Shown piece by piece: positions 1 through 8,135 of a stretch of DNA of 38,377 bases (positions within the stretch are counted from its first letter, which is position 1; the number at the start of each line of letters is the position of its first letter). The DNA comes from Bacteriovoracaceae bacterium (lineage in GTDB: Bacteria > Bdellovibrionota > Bacteriovoracia > Bacteriovoracales > Bacteriovoracaceae). The translations under genes were made by a program, and so were the position numbers. The notes beneath the pieces are model-generated. The model did not search any database. It was not told the DNA's origin and was given only the letters and a program-made list of their open reading frames with translations. The DNA lies in NCBI GenBank assembly GCA_028378565.1, contig JAONMX010000012.1:1-38377 (forward strand), read 5' to 3'.

Positions 1-1329
1 ATTACATTTATCATACTCTTTAGTTCTAGTTGTAGTCACATGAAACAAAGTAGAGAGCCGGCCAATGATAAGATCAATGAAGTAAGCTTTCAACAATGCC
101 TGGATGAAGTTAAAAAGTCTTGTTACGAGGAATATCCTTTTCAGGAAATGATTCATATTGAAAATGAACAAAAAGCCTCAGTCTTTAAGTCTCAATACTT
201 AAAATGTTTTTATGATAAAAGTCAGAGTATTTGTGAACCAACAAGTGCCTATAAAAACGAAAAGAATAAGTTCGAAAAAGAATTCTTTCGAGAAATAAAT
301 AATGCCGCGAAAAAGAAAAAGCACAAAGGCCTAGTCGACTGGCAACTACTCAAAAAATTCAAAGAAGCACTCTGGAAGTTTAAAATTTTGATCAAGACTC
401 ACACCAAAAGTATGCTTAATGGTCTTGGAGTCGGAGTGAGTATGGGAGCCTCTGCAATAGCAGGAGTGACTCAAGGTTACGAGCTCATTCATCACAACGG
501 AAAAGTAGGAGTCTTTTGTGCTCCCGGTATGAAGGTCGCGACAGATATTGGAATTTATGCAGATCTAGTTTTTGTTAACTCTCTTATGTGCCGAAATAAT
601 CAACATTATAGAGGACAGTTCTTATCTCTGGCTTTGTCAGGTAGTCTTGAAATAGCTGGGATCCCTGGAGAGGTCGGAGCAGGTTATAGCTTAGGTATTG
701 AACTTTTTCAGTTTCGTGACCAAATGAAAAGAATCAAAAGTAGCGTGGATTTTTCTAAGAATAGATTGAATGAGGAAATGTTCTATTTGCAAGAGTATGT
801 GAATGATCATCCTGAATTGAAATCAAAAATGGGAGTCGTTATTTTTTACAATAAAATAATTAGAACACTTCTTAAGTTAAAGGTTAAGTTTGATCCATTG
901 AAAACGGCCCCCATTAGAATGTTGATACAAGAAGCTTTTCGTAAGAAATTTAGTTTGGGAAGTCTTGGAAAAGACTATGCCATGCTAACGAAGAAAGCCA
1001 GTGAGAAGTATGACTTTATTGAGCTTGGTAAAGTCGCTGATGCTCTAGAGAGTTCCCTTAGTGGCTGTGATTCATTTTCAACTTTTGTTGGTGCGAGTCT
1101 CTCTCTTTCTCCGATTAGTCTTTCGGTTTCTCTAACCAGTTATGGTCTGGCCGGAGAGTTGAGCTTTCAAGGGTTGAAGTCAGCTCTTTCTATAAACCTT
1201 AATAGAAAAGCCATTCGGCAGAAGCGAGAATTTTACTATTCTCTCTTTGATATTGTAACCTCTTTAGCTGGAAATAAATGTAACCAAGAGGAGACTAGAA
1301 ATTTATTAGATTTCTGGACTAAGCAGTAA
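1..1329 (+). CDS. Partial lipoprotein of unknown function (5' end outside window)
   Basis: The reading frame is open to the first base of the window. The codons before the ATG at 40 encode a hydrophobic stretch, ITFIILFSSSC, followed by SHMKQS. This looks like the end of a lipoprotein signal peptide with the lipid-accepting Cys at 31-33, so the ATG at 40 is internal and the true start lies upstream of the window. The mature part starts with a charged, helical, Cys-containing region (CLDEVKKSC, later CFYDKSQSIC). Two Gly/Ser-rich hydrophobic stretches follow (about residues 125-225 and 350-385 counted from the ATG at 40), which could form beta structure or membrane-associating segments. I recognise no family. 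It ends TAATG, coupled by a 1-nt overlap to the SGNH-like gene, so the two are probably co-translated. Confidence 0.75.
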   Translation: MTFIILFSSSCSHMKQSREPANDKINEVSFQQCLDEVKKSCYEEYPFQEMIHIENEQKASVFKSQYLKCFYDKSQSICEPTSAYKNEKNKFEKEFFREINNAAKKKKHKGLVDWQLLKKFKEALWKFKILIKTHTKSMLNGLGVGVSMGASAIAGVTQGYELIHHNGKVGVFCAPGMKVATDIGIYADLVFVNSLMCRNNQHYRGQFLSLALSGSLEIAGIPGEVGAGYSLGIELFQFRDQMKRIKSSVDFSKNRLNEEMFYLQEYVNDHPELKSKMGVVIFYNKIIRTLLKLKVKFDPLKTAPIRMLIQEAFRKKFSLGSLGKDYAMLTKKASEKYDFIELGKVADALESSLSGCDSFSTFVGASLSLSPISLSVSLTSYGLAGELSFQGLKSALSINLNRKAIRQKREFYYSLFDIVTSLAGNKCNQEETRNLLDFWTKQ

Positions 1330-2672
1330 TGTCTAAAAAACTTTTTCCATTTATAACCATTCTTCTCATCCTTTTTTTAGTTGAAGTTGTGGGGCAGTTG
1401 TCATCTTTTGCTGTTAGTAATAATGGACAGGCTATTTCGAATACAAAAATTAAGAATACTGTCATTGAAAAAAATAAGAAAAGAGTCCTTTGTCTAGGAG
1501 AGTCTACAACAGAAGGAGGCTATCCAATTGTTTTACAGGATATTTTTAATAATAGTATTACGCCAGGGTATCAAGTAATTGATCATGGTTACGACGCTGT
1601 TAATACAGATTTTTTTAAACTAAATATCGAAAAAATTTATGAATTATCAAGACCTGACTACGCCGTTCTTATGATGGGGATTAACGATCGTTTTCATATT
1701 TCATCAGCAATAAAGGTCAACAGATCCCCTTACCAAAGGCTTTTTCTCTACAAGTTCGGTCTTTATTTTGCGGATTTATTTTCCACAGATAGTGCTGATG
1801 AAAAGCTTGTTCGCTTGCTAAATGCTAAGAGAATTGATGAAGCAAAGGATTTATTTCTTAGTGACTATAAAGAACTTGAAAATATAGAACTGATTCAAGT
1901 GGCTTTCGAAGTGGTGGGGGATCACCTACCAGAGCGAAGTTTTGATTTGAAGCTTTTAGAAATTTATAATTTTATGATTGATAAATTCCCTAAAGAAACA
2001 CAGTTTCGAATTGATCGATTATGGGTGTATGAAGACCTAGATGATAAGAAAAGTATTGAAGAAGAAGCTCGCTATTTAGAATCCATTAAAGGTCAAAATC
2101 ACCTTCTAGCGGTTTTCTTTTTTAATGCCTATCGGGACTTTGATAGAACGAAAGGGTATTTGTTAAAAGCATACGCAAATAATGAAAAGCTTGATACAGA
2201 TTCGAAAGAATTATTTATTCGCCTTCTTGGGGAAGAAGAAATTGAAAAAACTAAGCGTATTATTTCTACTTTAACTGAAGAAGAAAAAACCAAGGTCGTA
2301 CCAGCTTTGAAAAAGTTTAACTATGGTAAAGCCAATAAAATGAAGCTTGATGATTTGATCTCAACATTTGATAAAAATCAATTCTCTCCCAAGACTTTGA
2401 GCAATATTCTCTATGTTTCAAATTATCTGAAATCTAAGGGTGTAAAGGTTATCATTTCCCAGTATCCGTTACGTTCTACTAAGATTTTTGAATCCACTAA
2501 TTTTGACGACTTTAAAGTGATTTCGAATAAAAACACATTTCTACAAGCACTGAATGAGAAGTCATATGATGAAGTCTTTCAAGATAGTTTTGGAGGTGAT
2601 TTCGGTCACATGACCTTCTTTGGCAAAACTATTTTAGCCAAGAAGGTGTATCAAAACATTGTCGCCGACTAA
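1329..2672 (+). CDS. SGNH/GDSL-hydrolase-like protein, membrane anchored
   Basis: The 447-residue protein has an N-terminal hydrophobic segment (about residues 5-30) acting as an uncleaved anchor or signal peptide. SGNH-hydrolase blocks follow: GEST at 57-60 with the candidate nucleophile Ser59, GIND at 117-120 (block III G-x-N-D), and D424-x-x-H427 near the C terminus for the catalytic Asp/His. Between blocks III and V is a helical insertion of roughly 200 residues (about 140-340), TPR-like in feel, which makes the protein much longer than a typical 200-250 aa SGNH domain. The family contains esterases and O-acetyl-modifying enzymes acting on glycans or lipids. The substrate cannot be read from sequence; an extracytoplasmic polysaccharide is an inference. 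Its start overlaps the preceding stop (TAATG). Confidence 0.7.
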   Translation: MSKKLFPFITILLILFLVEVVGQLSSFAVSNNGQAISNTKIKNTVIEKNKKRVLCLGESTTEGGYPIVLQDIFNNSITPGYQVIDHGYDAVNTDFFKLNIEKIYELSRPDYAVLMMGINDRFHISSAIKVNRSPYQRLFLYKFGLYFADLFSTDSADEKLVRLLNAKRIDEAKDLFLSDYKELENIELIQVAFEVVGDHLPERSFDLKLLEIYNFMIDKFPKETQFRIDRLWVYEDLDDKKSIEEEARYLESIKGQNHLLAVFFFNAYRDFDRTKGYLLKAYANNEKLDTDSKELFIRLLGEEEIEKTKRIISTLTEEEKTKVVPALKKFNYGKANKMKLDDLISTFDKNQFSPKTLSNILYVSNYLKSKGVKVIISQYPLRSTKIFESTNFDDFKVISNKNTFLQALNEKSYDEVFQDSFGGDFGHMTFFGKTILAKKVYQNIVAD

Positions 2673-2695
2673 ATGGCTCTGTTATTCCGTTCATT

Positions 2696-2724
2696 TTAAC
2701 ATTTCTCCGTGAAAATCCGATAAG
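2696..2724 (+). promoter_or_regulatory. Possible promoter for the GspE/PilB-type gene
   Basis: TTAACA (2696-2701), a 17-nt spacer and GATAAG (2719-2724). The -10 is weak, and the predicted start at about 2731 falls at the Shine-Dalgarno GGAGG (2731-2735), so this is tentative. Confidence 0.25.
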
Positions 2725-2739
2725 ACAGATGGAGGAAAG

Positions 2740-4503
2740 ATGGCCTTAAAAGTAAATTTTAATAAAATGAGTCGAAAAGTTTCGCTAGAAGAAGTTCTCG
2801 ATCTTTTTTATGAAGCTCAATTTATTAACGAGATTGAAAGAGAGTCCATTAAGAAAAAAGGTATTCTAAGTAAGAAACATCCACTCATTACACTCTATGA
2901 AAGCAATATAAAGGATAGAAGAAATCCCGCTGTGACAATTGACCTTGAAGGTGTCACTCGATGTTATGCCACATTTATTCAAATGGATTACTATCACATT
3001 GATCCCATGAAAATTGATATTGAAAAAGTAACAAAGCTTCTACCAAAAGCTTACGTTAAAAGATTAGGAGTCCTTCCTGTATTAATTGAAGACGAGGCAG
3101 TAACTTTTGCGACTTGTGAACCTTTCTGGCTTGATTGGATAGGGGAAGTTGAACGCTCAATTAAGAAGAAAGTTAAAGTCGTAGTGTCTAACCCTGCTGC
3201 CATAAATACAAGTATGGAAGATTTTTATACTGTTCAAAAAGCTATTAAAAATCTAGGTCGAAGTCTTGGTTCAGATGATGATGGAAGAAAGCAAGATATA
3301 GACAAATTATTAGGTCAAAAAAATCAGTTAATTAATGCAAGAGACGAATCTGGAATCTCAGGAATTGTGGATTGGCTTTTTCAATTTGCTTACGATGAAA
3401 GAGCAACAGATATTCACCTTGAACCTAAGAGCGGACAGGGGAAAGTTCGCTTTCGTGTTGATGGACGTCTTCGTGATGTCTATCGCTTTGAAGGAGAAAT
3501 TTTCTTAAGTGTGTTGAGTCGTTTGAAGATTCTTTCTGATATGAAGGTTGATGAAAAAAGAAAACCGCAAGATGGAAGAATTAAGAGAAGTTTAGAAGGA
3601 GATCGAGTTGTTGAAATTAGATCATCTACTATTCCAACTCATTATGGCGAAAAACTTGTGATGAGAATTTTTGATCCAAAAATGGCCGATAGTGATCTCC
3701 AAGCTGTAGGTTTTGAAGGAAAAGATTTAGAAACATGGAAGAATATAATTGGGCAAAGTTATGGAATGGTTTTAGTCACTGGTCCAACTGGTTCAGGTAA
3801 ATCAACAACACTTCACGCTTCTTTGAAAGAAATTGCAAAGCCAGATGTTAATATTTGTACCGCTGAAGATCCTGTTGAAATCATCAATGATAACTTTAAT
3901 CAAATGCAAATCAATCATAGTATCGACTTAACATTTGCTGAGGCCATTCGATCTTTTATGAGACAAGACCCTGACGTTATTATGGTAGGAGAGATTCGAG
4001 ATAAAGATACTTCAGAAATGGCGATTCAAGCCTCACTTACAGGGCATATGGTTTTTTCTACACTTCATACCAACGATGCTCTTTCTTCTATTACAAGACT
4101 TGTAGACTTAGGTGTAGCCCCTCATTTAATTAATGCTTCTTTAAAAGGTGTTATGGCCCAAAGGCTTGTTCGTGTCTTATGCCCCTATTGTAAGAAGAAA
4201 GAAAAGACCTCTGAGCACTTATGGAAAACTCTTTGTGCTCCTTATAAAGTAAAAATGCCTGAACATACTTACTCGCCAGTTGGTTGTACTGACTGCAAAG
4301 ATACTGGTTATAAAGGCCGCTTATCAATTTATGAATTGGTTGTGATGAATGATTCTTTAAGGGCCATCATAAATAAGAAAGTTGAACTTGTAGACTTGAT
4401 AAAGGCCATGCAAGGAAAATATACACCGATGAATATTCACGGGGCAAAGAAAATTGCTAGTGGCCTAACTGATATAGAAGAAGTTTTAAGAGTCATTATT
4501 TAA
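2740..4503 (+). CDS. GspE/PilB-family secretion or pilus assembly ATPase
   Basis: The 587-residue protein has the layout of the GspE/PilB/MshE extension ATPases. An N-terminal MshEN-like domain covers about residues 50-165, and a RecA-like motor domain follows. Visible motifs are Walker A GPTGSGKST at 348-356, Walker B plus His-box segment DPDVIMVGEIRD at 410-421, the conserved LTGHMVFSTLHTND segment soon after, and a zinc tetracysteine CxxC (481/484) ... CxxC (516/519). In this family it hydrolyses ATP at the inner-membrane platform to drive pseudopilus or type IV pilus growth. No gspD/F/G or pil neighbours are present, so type II secretion versus type IV pilus use cannot be decided. GGAGG lies 4 nt before the ATG. 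It is far larger than, and distinct from, the CpaF-type ATPase at 14628-15764. Confidence 0.9.
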   Translation: MALKVNFNKMSRKVSLEEVLDLFYEAQFINEIERESIKKKGILSKKHPLITLYESNIKDRRNPAVTIDLEGVTRCYATFIQMDYYHIDPMKIDIEKVTKLLPKAYVKRLGVLPVLIEDEAVTFATCEPFWLDWIGEVERSIKKKVKVVVSNPAAINTSMEDFYTVQKAIKNLGRSLGSDDDGRKQDIDKLLGQKNQLINARDESGISGIVDWLFQFAYDERATDIHLEPKSGQGKVRFRVDGRLRDVYRFEGEIFLSVLSRLKILSDMKVDEKRKPQDGRIKRSLEGDRVVEIRSSTIPTHYGEKLVMRIFDPKMADSDLQAVGFEGKDLETWKNIIGQSYGMVLVTGPTGSGKSTTLHASLKEIAKPDVNICTAEDPVEIINDNFNQMQINHSIDLTFAEAIRSFMRQDPDVIMVGEIRDKDTSEMAIQASLTGHMVFSTLHTNDALSSITRLVDLGVAPHLINASLKGVMAQRLVRVLCPYCKKKEKTSEHLWKTLCAPYKVKMPEHTYSPVGCTDCKDTGYKGRLSIYELVVMNDSLRAIINKKVELVDLIKAMQGKYTPMNIHGAKKIASGLTDIEEVLRVII

Positions 4504-4530
4504 AAAAAAGGCTCCTTTCGGAGCCCTCTT
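4502..4530 (-). terminator. Rho-independent terminator of sodB (partly bidirectional)
   Basis: Perfect 6-bp GC stem GGCTCC (4510-4515) / GGAGCC (4520-4525) with a TTTC loop. On the minus strand it is followed by eight Ts (A run 4502-4509), a strong terminator for sodB. On the plus strand the tail is only CTCTTTAATTT, so it is weaker for the ATPase gene. Confidence 0.85.
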
Positions 4531-4552
4531 TAATTTAAAATTTAAAAAATAA

Positions 4553-5131
4553 TTAAGCAAAGTTTTTGTTAACAAAGTCCCAGTTAACAAGATTCCAGAA
4601 TGCTTCGATATACTTAGGACGAGCGTTTCTGTAATCAACATAGTAAGCGTGTTCCCAAACATCAATTGTTAGAAGAGCAGTTTTACCATGCTTCATTGCT
4701 GTATCAGCATCATCAGTGTTTAGAATCTCAAGATTTCCTGAAGAGTCTTTAACTAGCCAAGTCCATCCAGAAGCAAAGTTTGTTGCTGCTGAATTTGTAA
4801 ATTCTTCTTTAAACTTATCAAATGATCCCCATTTTCCATTAATGGCATCAGCGATAGCTCCTGTCGCAGGTCCACCAGCTTTTGGTGCTAAACCGTTCCA
4901 GTAAAAAGTATGATTCCAAACTTGTGCCGCATTATTAAATAATCCGCCTGAGGCTTTCATAACAATTTCTTCAAGAGTAGAATTTTCAAATTCTGTTCCT
5001 TTAATACCAGCATTTAGTTTTGTAACGTAAGCTGCATGGTGTTTTCCATAGTGATACTCAAGAGTCTCTGGTGAGATATGTGGAGCAAGAGCGTCATTCG
5101 ACCATGGTAATTCTGGTAATTTGTGTTCCAT
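4553..5131 (-). CDS. sodB: Superoxide dismutase, Fe type
   Basis: 192 residues, the usual length for Fe/Mn SODs, and alignable from memory with E. coli SodB almost throughout (start ELPELPW-like, [24 protein letters not shown]). The metal ligands are the His in the HYGKHH region, the His in VWNHTFYW, and Asp and His in the signature DVWEHAYY. The Gln in NNAAQVWNH is the FeSOD-type outer-sphere residue (MnSODs place a Gln elsewhere), so Fe is the likely cofactor. There is no signal peptide, hence cytoplasmic. It dismutates superoxide to peroxide and oxygen. AAGGAG precedes the ATG. It is monocistronic, with its own candidate promoter and a strong terminator. Confidence 0.97.
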   Translation of the reverse strand: MEHKLPELPWSNDALAPHISPETLEYHYGKHHAAYVTKLNAGIKGTEFENSTLEEIVMKASGGLFNNAAQVWNHTFYWNGLAPKAGGPATGAIADAINGKWGSFDKFKEEFTNSAATNFASGWTWLVKDSSGNLEILNTDDADTAMKHGKTALLTIDVWEHAYYVDYRNARPKYIEAFWNLVNWDFVNKNFA

Positions 5132-5169
5132 AATTTATTCTCCTTATTTCGAAATTAATTATTACTTAC

Positions 5170-5198
5170 TTTTTAAGGGCTATAGGTGAGTTATTCAA
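5170..5198 (-). promoter_or_regulatory. Candidate sigma70-type promoter of sodB
   Basis: Read on the minus strand: TTGAAT (5198-5193), 17-nt spacer, TAAAAA (5175-5170), about 39 nt upstream of the sodB start. The -35 is good and the -10 modest. Confidence 0.4.
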
Positions 5199-5230
5199 GA
5201 AAAATAAGAAGAATTTATAGTTAAATTACT

Positions 5231-5258
5231 TTGACAATATTCATTAGAGGTTCATAAT
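5231..5258 (+). promoter_or_regulatory. Strong promoter placing the TSS at the ATG (leaderless)
   Basis: Consensus -35 TTGACA (5231-5236), 16-nt spacer and CATAAT (5253-5258, five of six). Only 6 nt separate the -10 from the ATG at 5265, so the expected start site falls on or next to the start codon. There is no Shine-Dalgarno between them. Confidence 0.6.
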
Positions 5259-5264
5259 TTAGCT

Positions 5265-5885
5265 ATGTATATTAAATCATTGATCATTTTCTTTTCGTTG
5301 TGCATCTTAGTGGGATGCTCAAGTAATCCAAAAAATGCTGCCTTTATTTTTCAAAAAAGAGAGATCAAGGATTATAAAATAACTGACTCTTCGCATGAAG
5401 GATTTCCTCTATGGGTTACCAAACCGCAAAAAATTGGATCAGAAATTTCCGATCCAAATTATTACTACTTTGCTTTTGAAACTGCCCCAAAGATTAGCAG
5501 AAAGATTGCCTGTAATTTACTAAAGGCCTATGGTCGAGAAAAAATTGTTCAAGAAGCTTATGAGTTTGCAACCATTGGGTCACCAGAAAATATTAAAACA
5601 CTTTTAAAAGAGTCAGGTGAAACTCTGGCCATGAAAAATTTTCGAAAGACTAGTATCGTTGAAACATATTGGGAAGAAAGACTTTATCCTCCATTACCTG
5701 AACATGTGAAGTATCGTGAAGGAGCAACGTGTGCTTTTTTAATCAAAGTAAAACGCTCAGAGATTGCTCGCATTTTTAGAAGTTATGAAGTCCTTATTGG
5801 GAAAAATACTCGTAACAGATCGTTCGTAGAGGATTTCCGAACAAAAGAGTCAAAATTCTTTCGCTATAGACAGGCCCGCTTCTAG
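5265..5885 (+). CDS. Lipoprotein of unknown function (LPP20-like feel)
   Basis: 206 residues with a textbook lipoprotein signal peptide: hydrophobic core and lipobox LVGC with the modified Cys at residue 18. The mature part has a short FPLWVTKPQ motif, then an Ala-rich helix-forming region (ISRKIACNLLKAYGREKI). The combination of a 'P-x-W-V' opening and this helix recalls LPP20/LPP-type lipoproteins, but the match is too weak for a family assignment. It is basic towards the C terminus. The gene is divergent from sodB and sits directly downstream of a strong promoter with no ribosome-binding site, suggesting a leaderless mRNA. The next gene (secreted HExxH protein, 72 nt on) may be in the same transcript. 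Confidence 0.75.
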   Translation: MYIKSLIIFFSLCILVGCSSNPKNAAFIFQKREIKDYKITDSSHEGFPLWVTKPQKIGSEISDPNYYYFAFETAPKISRKIACNLLKAYGREKIVQEAYEFATIGSPENIKTLLKESGETLAMKNFRKTSIVETYWEERLYPPLPEHVKYREGATCAFLIKVKRSEIARIFRSYEVLIGKNTRNRSFVEDFRTKESKFFRYRQARF

Positions 5886-5957
5886 GAATATTTTACCTTT
5901 AAGCTAAGAATCCTCAACTAATTTAAATAGTTAGCTTTCATATGACGAAAAGTCTCT

Positions 5958-6935
5958 ATGAGACTTTTGGGCCTAATCACTTTTTTTATTTTAATCAATT
6001 CTCTTCAAGCAAAAATGTTTGTTCGTAAAGAGCAAACGTTATTTACTGATAGGACTTATAGTTACAATGAAAAGTGGACTAAGATTGCTTCGACAGAAGA
6101 AGAATCTCTTAAAGAAATCATTAAATTTCTATCAAAAAGTAAAACAGGTAAAGCAATACTTTTAAAAGCAAAAAAGAAAGCTGCAAAATATGGGGAAACT
6201 CTTTCAGATATAATTAAAGTTGGTAACGGCTCATTAACTGATACAACTCTCATAAGAAAGTTTTCTCCTAGTAGACCTGATCAAGTGGTTATGGAATCAA
6301 AAAGTACTGTTTATTTAAATAAGAACTTAACAGTGATGAATGCCACTCTAGACCTTGCTCATGAACTTACTCACTACACATTTAGAAAAGCTTTTAACCC
6401 TTATCAAGTAAATTTCTCACTACCGGATTTTGTTAAGTCTACAGTAGAAGGTACTGGTGGTGAAGTTGATGCTTACCTCGTTGAGTGCAAAGTCTTAACA
6501 GAACTTTTTCCAGTAAAAGTCCACTCGCAAACAAATTGTTCTCGAGTTGTAGACCCAGAGACCGGTAAATTGAGTCGTCATCTTGGGCGTAAAGAATTCT
6601 ATAAAATGGGTAATTACTTTCAGGAATTTCAAAAGAAAATGTCTGGCCACAGTCACGACCATGGTCCGAGTTTGACTCATGCCAGTAATGAAAGTGCACT
6701 CTTTATCAGTAGTGCATATGGTCTTCCTTATCCAATGGCCGCTGTTCAAGAATACGAAAGCATCATGAGCAAGGTATGTGAAAACGATAAAAAACGTTTG
6801 GCCTTGATGAAAGAGCGTATTTCCCGTAGCCCTGCTTCAGATGGACAATACGAGCAAAATTCTCAAGTAATGCTTTTTGCCAAAATGAATGATTCTTTCA
6901 AAAATAGATGTTCTAGCACACCGTTTAATTTCTAA
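5958..6935 (+). CDS. Secreted HExxH putative metallopeptidase
   Basis: 325 residues with a cleavable signal peptide (about residues 1-18, ending LQA). The key motif is HELTH at 135-139, preceded by LDLA and followed by an aromatic/basic helix, typical of a zincin active-site helix. A second conserved-looking stretch, EGTGGEVDAY (164-173), lies about 25 residues on. E169 (or E164) is placed where gluzincins supply the third zinc ligand, which is an inference. A His-rich segment SGHSHDHG near residue 232 could bind metal. Four C-terminal-half Cys may form disulfides. It is expected in the periplasm or outside the cell. No specific peptidase family is recognised; the catalytic assignment rests on HExxH alone. 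The Shine-Dalgarno is poor. Confidence 0.65.
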   Translation: MRLLGLITFFILINSLQAKMFVRKEQTLFTDRTYSYNEKWTKIASTEEESLKEIIKFLSKSKTGKAILLKAKKKAAKYGETLSDIIKVGNGSLTDTTLIRKFSPSRPDQVVMESKSTVYLNKNLTVMNATLDLAHELTHYTFRKAFNPYQVNFSLPDFVKSTVEGTGGEVDAYLVECKVLTELFPVKVHSQTNCSRVVDPETGKLSRHLGRKEFYKMGNYFQEFQKKMSGHSHDHGPSLTHASNESALFISSAYGLPYPMAAVQEYESIMSKVCENDKKRLALMKERISRSPASDGQYEQNSQVMLFAKMNDSFKNRCSSTPFNF

Positions 6936-6985
6936 AATTACTTCTACAAGCATAGAATGTTTTATTGAAAAACAGCCTTGTTCCG

Positions 6986-7014
6986 TTGACTTAGAAAGCC
7001 TTCATAGGTAAATT
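6986..7014 (+). promoter_or_regulatory. Promoter of the nuo operon
   Basis: TTGACT (6986-6991), 17-nt spacer, TAAATT (7009-7014). The expected start is near 7021, giving a leader of about 30 nt that contains AAAGGG 8 nt before the nuoB ATG. Confidence 0.6.
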
Positions 7015-7051
7015 TAAGACATTATTTTATCACTTTAAAAGGGTCTATTTA

Positions 7052-7534
7052 ATGCAAGATAGCGTTGTATTGATGAAGGTAGATGACTTCCTTAATTGGG
7101 GTCGGAAGAACTCTTTGTGGCCAATGACTTTTGGTCTGGCTTGTTGTGCAATCGAGATGATGGCAACAGGTGCTGCAAAGTACGATTTAGAAAGATTTGG
7201 TTGTGGAGCTTTTATGGCCACTCCTCGTCGAGCAGATTTAATGATTGTTGCTGGAACAGTTACACTGAAAATGGCAACTCGAATTAATACACTCTATGAG
7301 CAAATGGCCGAACCAAAGTATGTAATCTCTATGGGGTCATGTGCAAATAAAGGCGGCCCTTACTGGCAACATGGTTATCATGTTCTTAAGGGTGTAGACG
7401 AAATCGTTCCTGTTGATGTTTATGTTCCTGGATGTCCTCCAAGACCAGAAGCACTTATCGAAGGAATCATGACTCTTCAAAAGAAAATTGCAAATGAAAG
7501 ACTTCTTAAAAATAAGTGGGTGAAAAATGCATAA
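7052..7534 (+). CDS. nuoB: NADH-quinone oxidoreductase subunit B
   Basis: 160 residues carrying all four ligands of the N2 [4Fe-4S] cluster: the tandem Cys in [11 protein letters not shown], one in MGSCANKGG and one in [12 protein letters not shown]2 is the terminal cluster that hands electrons to quinone. The [15 protein letters not shown] loop resembles the NuoB type seen in Bacteroidetes and some deltaproteobacteria-like lineages rather than the E. coli type. It is a peripheral-arm protein on the cytoplasmic side, in contact with NuoD, NuoI and (elsewhere) NuoH/A. First gene of a tight operon; it overlaps nuoC by 8 nt. No nuoA precedes it, which is unusual because nuoA normally starts such operons. 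Confidence 0.96.
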   Translation: MQDSVVLMKVDDFLNWGRKNSLWPMTFGLACCAIEMMATGAAKYDLERFGCGAFMATPRRADLMIVAGTVTLKMATRINTLYEQMAEPKYVISMGSCANKGGPYWQHGYHVLKGVDEIVPVDVYVPGCPPRPEALIEGIMTLQKKIANERLLKNKWVKNA

Positions 7535-8123
7535 AGAAATTGCTGATTTTATCAACTCTAAAGTAAGTGGAGCAAATGCTTGTGTTGTTGAAGCAGAAGT
7601 TGGAGATAACTTAATCTTTGTAGAAGCTTCATCAATTTTAGAAGTTTGTAAAAACTTAAAAAACTCTGATTATGATATGAATGTTCTTCAGTGTGTAACT
7701 GGAACTGATTACGAAGATCGTATTGAGGTTTCTTATATCATTGCTTCATTCACTAAAAACTCAGAAGTTATTATTAAGGCCAAGCTTCCTAAAACGAGCT
7801 CTGAAGCAACCGTTGCCATAGATTCTGTTTGTTCTGTTTGGAAGTCTGCTAACTTTCTTGAAAGAGAAACTTACGACATGCTTGGAGTTGTGTTTACAAA
7901 TCACCCTGACATGAGAAGAATTCTTTGTCCTGACGACTGGGAAGGATATCCATTAAGAAAAGATTATAAAGTACAAGAAGTTTATAACGATATGGTTGTT
8001 GATCCACCTGAAAAAGTTAACAAAGCTGATCACAATTTCTTCAAAGAGATTATGGAGAAAATGGGTGACGAGAAGAAAGTTGCTTATAGTTGGAAACAAG
8101 AAGAACCAGAATCTGCTCAATAA
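7527..8123 (+). CDS. nuoC: NADH-quinone oxidoreductase subunit C
   Basis: 198 residues, the 30-kDa subunit family. The diagnostic segment is [20 protein letters not shown] followed by [16 protein letters not shown], matching the family signature E-R-E-x-[FY]-D-[LM]-x-G. It is a separate protein, not fused to NuoD as in E. coli. It is a structural subunit of the peripheral arm that docks against NuoD. It starts 8 nt inside nuoB and is followed after 12 nt by nuoD, so translational coupling is likely. The acidic, charged C terminus (EEPESAQ) is a common tail. Confidence 0.95.
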   Translation: MHKEIADFINSKVSGANACVVEAEVGDNLIFVEASSILEVCKNLKNSDYDMNVLQCVTGTDYEDRIEVSYIIASFTKNSEVIIKAKLPKTSSEATVAIDSVCSVWKSANFLERETYDMLGVVFTNHPDMRRILCPDDWEGYPLRKDYKVQEVYNDMVVDPPEKVNKADHNFFKEIMEKMGDEKKVAYSWKQEEPESAQ

Positions 8124-8135
8124 GGTTTATTAAAG

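Noticed and set aside
40-42. ATG at 40 as the start of the first gene
   Set aside because: The frame is open to base 1 and the codons before this ATG encode the end of a lipoprotein signal peptide with Cys at 31-33.
6439-6749. Two minus-strand open frames inside the HExxH gene
   Set aside because: They overlap each other and lie opposite a well-supported exported protein; no ribosome sites or recognisable motifs.
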